Origin: Sepiola atlantica
Lineage: Eukaryota; Mollusca; Cephalopoda; Sepiida; Sepiolidae
Length of the DNA stretch: 64,000 bases
Direction: 5' to 3'
Assembly (NCBI GenBank): GCA_963556195.1
Contig: CAUVYP010000582.1
Location: 1-64,000, forward strand
Position 1 is the stretch's first letter. Each line of letters opens with the position of its first letter. A model generated the notes under the pieces. It searched no databases and was not told where the DNA came from. It saw only the letters and a program-made list of their open reading frames with translations. Made by a program: the position numbers and the translations under genes. This document shows, in pieces, positions 53,176 to 61,546 of this stretch.

Positions 53176-56100
53176 TTAGCGCGTTTTAAAGTTGATATCG
53201 CTTTTGTTTATAACTTCCACATTTATTCGAATTGTGCAACGATACTTTGCAGACAGTCGCGGAGACACATGTTCAACTGAAGTACCAAGTTTCAGAAGTG
53301 CAGCTCTTGTACTGCCGGAGATATGTCGATACAAACTGAATACGCAAAACATCAACAAAATTTAGCGCGTTTTAAAGTTTATATCGCTTTTGTTTATAAC
53401 TTCCACATTTATTCGAATTGGGCAACGAAACTTGGCAGACAGTCGCGAAGACACATGTTCTACTGAAGTACCAAGTTTCAGAAGTGCAGCTCTTGTACTG
53501 CCGGAGATATGTCGATACAAACTGAATACGCAAAACATCAACAAAATTTAGTGCGTTTTAAAGTTGATATCGCTTTTGTTTATAACTTCCACATTCATTC
53601 GAATTGTGCAACGAAACTTTGCAGACAGTCGCGGAGACACATGTCCAACTGAAGTACAAAGTTTCAGAAGTGCAGCTCTTGTACTGCCGGAGATATGTCG
53701 ATACAAACTGAATACGCAAAACATCAACAAAATTTAGCGCGTTTTAAAGTTGATATCGCTTTGGTTTATAACTTCCACATTTATTCGAATTGTGCAACGA
53801 AACTTTGCAGACAGTCGCGGAGACACATGTTCTACTGAAGTACCAAGTTTCAGAAGTGCAGCTTTTGTACTGCCGGAGCTATGTCGATACAAACTGAATA
53901 CGCAAAACATCAACACAATTTAGCGCGTTTTAAAGTTGATATCGCTTTTGTTTATAACTTCCACATTTATTCGAATTGTGCAACGAAACTTTGCAGACAG
54001 TCTCGAATAGGTGTTTTCTACTGAAGTACCAAGTTTCAGAAGTGCAGCTCTTGTACTGCCGGAGATATGTCGATACAAACTGAATACGCAAAACATCAAC
54101 AAAATTTAGCGCGTTTTAAAGTTTATATCGCTTTTGTTTATAACTTCCACATTTATTCGAATTGTGCAACGAAACTTTGCAGATAGTCGCGGAGACACAT
54201 GTTTTACTGAAGTACCAAGTTTCAGAAGTGCAACTTTTGTACTTCCGGAGATATGTCGATACAAACTGAATACGCAAAACATCAACAAAATTTAGCGCGT
54301 TTTAAAGTTGATATCGCTTTTGTTTATAACTTCTACATTTATTCGAATTGGGCAACGAAACTTTGCATACAGTCGTGGAGACACATGTTCTACTTAAGTA
54401 CCAAGTTTCAGAAGTGCAGCTCTTGTACTGCCGGAGATATGTCGATACAAACTGAATACGCAAAACATCAACAAAATTTAGCGCGTTTTAAAGTTGATAT
54501 CGCTTTTGTTTATAACTTCCACATTTATTCGAATTGTGCAACGAAACTTTGAAGACAGTTGCGTAGACACATGTTCTACTGAAGTACCAAGTTTCAGAAG
54601 TGCAGCTTTTGTACTGCCGGAGATATGTCGATACAAACTGAATACGCAAAACATCAACAAAATTTAGCGCGTTTTAAAGTTGATATCGCTTTTGTTCATA
54701 ACTTCCACATTTATTCGAATTGTGCTACGAAACTTTTCAGACAGTCTCGAATAGGTGTTTTCTACTGAGGTACCAAGTTTCAGAAGTGCAGCTCTTGTAC
54801 TGCCGGAGATATGTCGATACAAACTGAATACGCAAAACATCAACAAAATTTAGCGCGTTTTAAAGTTGATATCGCTTTTGTTTATAACTTCCACATTTAT
54901 ACGTATTGTGAAACGAAACTTTGCAGACAGTCGCTGGTAGGCCTTTTCTACTGAAGTACCAAGTTTCAGAAGTGCCGCTCTTGTACTGCCGGAGATATGT
55001 CGATACAAACTGAATACGCAAAACATCAACAAAATTTAGCGCGTTTTAAAGTTGATATCGCTTTTGTTTATAACTTCCACATTTATTCGAATTGTGCAAC
55101 GAAACTTTGCAGACAGTCTCGCATAGGCCTGTTCTACTTAAGTACCAAGTTTCAGAAGTGCAGCTTTTGTACTGCCGGAGATATGTCGATACAAACTGAA
55201 TACGCAAAACATCAACAAAATTTAGCGCGTTTTAAAGTTGATATCGCTTTTGTTTATAACTTCCACATTTATTCGAATTGGGCAACGAAACTTTGCAGAC
55301 AGTCGCGGAGACACATGTTCTACTGAAGTATCAAGTTTCAGAAGTGCAGCTTTTGTACTGCCGGAGATATGTCGATACCAACTGAGTACGCAAAACATCA
55401 ACAAAATTTAGCGCGTTTTAAAGTTGATATCGCTTTTGTTTATAACTTCCACATTTATTCGAATTGTGCAACGAAACTTTGCAGACAGTCGCGGAGACAC
55501 ATGTTCTACTGAAGTACGAAGTTTCAGAAGTGCAGCTCTTGTACTGCCGGAGATATGTCGATACAAACTGAATACGCAAAACATCAACAAAATTTAGCGC
55601 GTTTAAAAGTTGATATCGCTTTTGTTTATAACTTCCACATTTATTCGAATTGTGCAACGAAACTTTGCAGACAGTCGCGGAGACACATGTTCTACTGAAG
55701 TACGAAGTTTCAGAAGTGCAGCTCTTGTACTGCCGGAGATATGTCGATACAAACTGAATACGAAAAACATCAACAAAATTTAGCGCGTTTTAAAGTTGAT
55801 ATCGCTTTTGTTTATAACTTCCACATTTATTCGAATTGTGCAACGAAACTTTGCAGACAGTCGCTGGTAGGCCTTTTCTACTGAAGTACCAAGTTTCAGA
55901 AGTGCAGCTCGTGTACTGCCGGAGATATGTCGATACAAACTGAATACGCAAAACATCAACAAAATTTAGCGCGTTTTAAAGTTTATATCGCTTTTGTTTA
56001 TAACTTCCACATTTATTCGAATTGTGCAACGAAACTTTGCAGACAGTCGCGGAGACACATGTGGTACTGAAGTACAAATTTTCAGAAGTGCAGCTCTTGT

Positions 56101-57082
56101 ACTGCCGGAGATATGTCGATACAAACTGAATACGCAAAACATCAACAAAATTTAGCGCGTTTTAAAGTTGATATCGCTTTTGTTTATAACTTCCACATTT
56201 ATTCGAATTGTGCAACGAAACTTTGCAGACAGTCTCCAATAGGCCTGTTCTACTGAAGTACCTAGTTTCAGAAGTGCAGCTTTTGTACTGCCGGAGATAT
56301 GTCGATACAAACTGAATACGCAAAACATAAACAAATTTTAGCGCGTTTTAAAGTTGATATCGCTTTTGTTTATAACTTCCACATTTATTCGAATTGTGCA
56401 ACGAAACTTTGCAGACAGTCGCAGAGACACATGTTCTACTGAAGTATCAAGTTTCAGAAGTGCAGCTCTTGTACTGCCAGAGATATGTCGATACAAACTG
56501 AATACGCAAAACATCAACAAAATTTAGCGCGTTTTAAAGTTGATATCGCTTTTGTTTATAACTTCCACATTTATTCGAATTGTGCAACGAAACTTTGCAG
56601 ACAGTCGCTGGTAGGCCTTTTCTACTGAAGTACCAAGTTTCAGAAGTGCAGCTTTTGTACTGCCGGAGATATGTCGATACAAACTGAATACGCAAAACAT
56701 CAACAAAATTTAGCGCGTTTTAAAGTTGATATCGCTTTTGTTTATAACTTCCACATTTATTCGAATTGGGCAACGAAACTTTGCATACAGTCGTGGAGAC
56801 ACATGTTCTACTGAAGTACCAAGTTTCAGAAGTGCAGCTCTTGTACTGCCGGAGATATGTCGATACAAACTGAATACGCAAAACATCAACAAAATTTAGC
56901 GCGTTTTAAAGTAGATATCGCTTTTGTTTATAACTTCTCACATTTATTCGAATTGTGCAACGAAACTTTGCAGACAGTCGCTGGTAGGCCTTTTCTTCTG
57001 AAGTACCAAGTTTGAGAAGTGCAGCTCTTGTACTGCCGGAGACATGTCGATACAAACTGAATACGCAAAACATCAACAAAAT
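53176..57082. repeat. 21-monomer HOR-like block, copy 1
   Basis: Class order H-H-H-H-N-H-H-H-N-K-Q-H-H-H-K-H-Q-H-K-H-K, ending in a 187-bp K. The first 15 slots correspond to 57083-60058. Markers include gttgcgtagac near 54559, ttcgtattgtgaaac-like acgtattgtgaaac near 54901 and tacttaag near 54391 and 55135. Confidence 0.86.
56896..57082. repeat. 187-bp K monomer
   Basis: Same variant set, with a private aagtttgagaag near 57009. Confidence 0.93.
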
Positions 57083-60058
57083 TTAGCGCGTTTTAAAGTT
57101 GATATCGCTTTTGTTTATAACTTCCACATTTATTCGAATTGTGCAACGATACTTTGCAGACAGTCGCGGAGACACATGTTCAACTGAAGTACCAAGTTTC
57201 AGAAGTGCAGCTCTTGTACTGCCGGAGATATGTCGATACAAACTGAATACGCAAAACATCAACAAAATTTAGCGCGTTTTAAAGTTTATATCGCTTTTGT
57301 TTATAACTTCCACATTTATTCGAATTGGGCAACGAAACTTTGCAGACAGTCGCGGAGACACATGTTCTACTGAAGTACTAAGTTTCAGAAGTGCAGCTCT
57401 TGTACTGCCGGAGCTATGTCGATACAAACTGAATACGCAAAACATCAACAAAATTTAGTGCGTTTTAAAGTTGATATCGCTTTTGTTTATAACTTCCACA
57501 TTCATTCGAATTGTGCAACGAAACTTTGCAGACAGTCGCAGAGACACATGTTCAACTGAAGTACAAAGTTTCAGAAGTGCAGCTCTTGAACTGCCGGAGA
57601 TATGTCGATACAAACTGAATACGCAAAACATCAACAAAATTTAGCGCGTTTTAAAGTTGATATCGCTTTTGTTTATAACTTCCACATTTATTCGAATTGT
57701 GCAACGAAACTTTGAAGACAGTCGCGGAGACACATGTTCTACTGAAGTACTAAGTTTCAGAAGTGCAGCTTTTGTACTGCCGGAGCTATGTCGATACAAA
57801 CTGAATACGCAAAACATCAACACAATTTAGCGCGTTTTAAAGTTGATATCGCTTTTGTTTATAACTTCCACATTTATTCGAATTGTGCAACGAAACTTTG
57901 CAGACAGTCTCGAATAGGTGTTTTCTACTGAAGTACCAAGTTTCAGAAGTGCAGCTCTTGTACTGCCGGAGATATGTCGATACAAACTGAATACGCAAAA
58001 CATCAACAAAATTTAGCGCGTTTAAAAGTTGATATCGCTTTTGTTTATAACTTCCACATTTATTCGAATTGTGCAACGAAACTTTGCAGACAGTCGCTGA
58101 GACACATGTTTTACTGAAGTACCAAGTTTCAGAAGTGCAACTTTTTTACTTCCGGAGATATGTCGATACAAACTGAATACGCAAAACATCAACAAAATTT
58201 AGCGCGTTTTAAAGTTGATATCGCTTTTGTTTATAACTTCTACATTTATTCGAATTGGGCAACGAAACTTTGCATACAGTCGTGGAGACACATGTTCTAC
58301 TGAAGTACCAAGTTTCAGAAGTGCAGCTCTTGTACTGCCGGAGATATGTCGATACAAACTGAATACGCAAAACATCAACAAAATTTAGCGCGTTTTAAAG
58401 TTTATATCGCTTTTGTTTATAACTTCCACATTTATTCGAATTGTGCAACGAAACTTTGCAGACAGTCGCGGAGACACATGTTCTACTGAAGTACCAAGTT
58501 TAAGAAGTGCAGCTCTTGTACTGCCGGAGATATGTCGATACAAACTGAATACGCAAAACATCAACAAAATTTAGCGCGTTTTAAAGTTGATATCGCTTTT
58601 GTTTATAACTTCCACATTTATTCGAATTGTGCAACGAAACTTTGAAGACAGTTGCGTAGACACATGTTCTACTGAAGTCCCAAGTTTCAGAAGTGCAGCT
58701 TTTGTACTGCCGGAGATATGTCGATACAAACTGAATACGCAAAACATCAACAAAATTTAGCGCGTTTTAAAGTTGATATCGCTTTTGTTCACAACTTCCA
58801 CATTTATTCGAATTGTGCTACGAAACTTTTCAGACAGTCTCGAATAGGTGTTTTCTACTGAAGTACCAAGTTTCAGAAGTGCAGCTCTTGTACTGCCGGA
58901 GATATGTCGATACAAACTGAATACGCAAAACATCAACAAAATTTAGCGCGTTTTACAGTTGATATCGCTTTTGTTTATAACTTCCACATTTATTCGTATT
59001 GTGAAACGAAACTTTGCAGACAGTCGCTGGTAGGCCTTTTCTACTGAAGTATCAAGTTTCAGAAGTGCAGCTCTTGTACTGCCGGAGATATGTCGATACA
59101 AACTGAATACGCAAAACATCAACAAAATTTAGCGCGTTTTAAAGTTGATATCGCTTTTGTTTATAACTTCACCATTTATTCGAATTGTGCAACGAAACTT
59201 TGCAGACAGTCTCGCATAGGCCTGTTCTACTGAAGTACCAAGTTTCAGAAGTGCAGCTTTTGTACTGCCGGAGATATGTCGATACAAACTGAATACGCAA
59301 AACATCAACAAAATTTAGCTCGTTTTAAAGTTGATATCGCTTTTGTTTATAACTTCCACATTTATTCGAATTGGGCAACGAAACTTTGCAGACAGTCGCG
59401 GAGACACATGTTCTACTGAAGTATCAAGTTTCAGAAGTGCAGCTTTTGTACTGCCGGAGATATGTCGATACCAACTGAGTACGCAAAACATCAACAAAAT
59501 TTAGCGCGTTTTAAAGTTGATATCGCTTTTGTTTATAACTTCCACATTTATTCGAATTGTGCAACGAAACTTTGCAGACAGTCGCGGAGACACATGTTCT
59601 ACTGAAGTACTAAGTTTCAGAAGTGCAGCTCTTGTACTGCCGGAGATATGTCTATACAAAATGAATACGCAAAACATCAACAAAATTTAGCGCGTTTAAA
59701 AGTTGATATCGCTTTTGTTTATAACTTCCACATTTATTCGAATTGTGCAACGAAACTTTGCAGACAGTCGCGGAGACACATGTTCTACTGAAGTACGAAG
59801 TTTCAGAAGTGCAGCTCTTGTACTGCCGGAGATATGTCGATACAAACTGAATACGAAAAACATCAACAAAATTTAGCGCGTTTTAAAGTTGATATCGCTT
59901 TTGTTTATAACTTCCACATTTATTCGAATTGTGCAACGAAACTTTGCCGACAGTCGCTGGTAGGCCTTTTCTACTGAAGTACCAAGTTTCAGAAGTGCAG
60001 CTCGTGTACTGCCGGAGATATGTCGATACAAACTGAATACGCAAAACATCAACAAAAT
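57083..60058. repeat. 16-monomer block, copy 2 of 53176-55965 plus one monomer
   Basis: Class order H-H-H-H-N-H-H-H-H-N-K-Q-H-H-H-K. Slot order follows 53176-55965, with one extra H (58385) before the H carrying gttgcgtagac. It has more private changes than most HOR copies (for example ttcaccatttat near 59168 and gaactgccgg near 57588). Confidence 0.86.
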
Positions 60059-61360
60059 TTAGCGCGTTTAAAAGTTGATATCGCTTTTGTTTATAACTTC
60101 CACATTTATTCGAATTGTGCAACGAAACTTTGCTGACAGTCGCGGAGACACATGTTCTACTGAAGTACCAAGTTTCAGAAGTGCAGCTCTTGTACTGCCG
60201 GAGATATGTCGATACAAACTGAATACGCAAAACATCAACCAAATTAAGCGCGTTTTAAAGTTGATATCGCTTTTGTTTATAACTTCCACATTTATTCGAA
60301 TTGTGCAACGAAACTTTGCAGACAGTCTCCAATAGGCCTGTTCTACTGAAGTACCAAGTTTCAGAAGTGCAGCTTTTGTACTGCCGGAGATATGTCGATA
60401 CAAACTGAATACGCAAAACATCAACAAAATTTAGCGCGTTTTAAAGTTGATATCGCTTTTGTTTATAACTTCCACATTTATTCGAATTGTGCAACGAAAC
60501 TTTGCAGACAGTCGCAGAGACACATGTTCTACTGAAGTATCAAGTTTCAGAAGTGCAGCTCTTGTACTGCCAGAGATATGTCGATACAAACTGAATACGC
60601 AAAACATCAACAAAATTTAGCGCGTTTTAAAGTTGATATCGCTTTTGTTTATAACTTCCACATTTATTCGAATTGTGCAACGAAACTTTGCAGACAGTCG
60701 CTGGTAGGCCTTTTCTACTGAAGTACCAAGTTTCAGAAGTGCAGCTCTTGTACTGCCGGAGATATGTCGATACAAACTGAATACGCCAAACATCAACAAA
60801 ATTTAGCGCGTTTTAAACTTGATATCGCTTTTGTTTATAACTTCCACATTTATTCGAATTGTGCAACGAAACTTTGCAGACAGTCTCCAATAGGCCTGTT
60901 CTACTGAAGTACCAAGTTTCAGAAGTGCAGCTTTTGTACTGCCGGAGATATGTCGATACAAACTGAATACGCAAAACATAAACAAAATTTAGCGCGTTTT
61001 AAAGTTGATATCGCTTTTGTTTATAACTTCCACATTTATTCGAATTGTGCAACGAAACTTTGCAGACAGTCTCGAATAGGTGTTTTCTACTGAAGTACCA
61101 AGTTTCAGAAGTGCAGCTCTTGTACTGCCAGAGATATGTCGATACAAACTGAATACGCAAAACATCAACAAAATTTAGCGCGTTTTAAAGTTGATATCGC
61201 TTTTGTTTATAACTTCCACATTTATTCGAATTGTGCAACGACACTTTGCAGACAGTCGCTGGTAGGCCTTTTCTACTGAAGTACCAAGTTTATGAAGTGC
61301 AGCTTTAGTACTGCCGGAGATATGTCGATACAAACTGAATACGCAAAACATCAACAAAAT
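60059..61360. repeat. Seven-monomer block resembling 14299-15600, 45.8 kb away
   Basis: Class order H-Q-H-K-Q-N-K. The H carries tttgctgacag (near 60130) and its junction with the Q reads aaccaaattaag (near 60238). Both features occur elsewhere only at 14299-14490. The offset of 45,760 bp equals 246 monomers plus the 4 bp of net length change between the two places. Confidence 0.9.
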
Positions 61361-61546
61361 TTAGCGCGTTTTAAAGTTGATATCGCTTTTGTTTATAACT
61401 TCCACATTTATTCGAATTGTGCAACGAAACTTTGCAGACAGTCGCGGAGACACATGTTCTACTGAAGTATCAAGTTTCAGAAGTGCAGCTCTTGTACTGC
61501 CAGAGATATGTCGATACAAACTGAATACGCAAAACATCAACAAAAT
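61361..61546. repeat. Linking H monomer
   Basis: H with gaagtatcaag and gccagagatatg like the cgcagagac subtype, but with cgcggagac in the core, so it may be a mosaic of two H subtypes. Confidence 0.8.

Noticed and set aside
13385..60335. Longer plus-strand frames of about 67-119 codons (for example 13385-13744, 31239-31598, 50159-50458, 54997-55326)
   Set aside because: They are shadows of the same repeat in other frames, created by stop-losing or frame-shifting variants such as the 187-bp monomers, and they show no recognisable domain.
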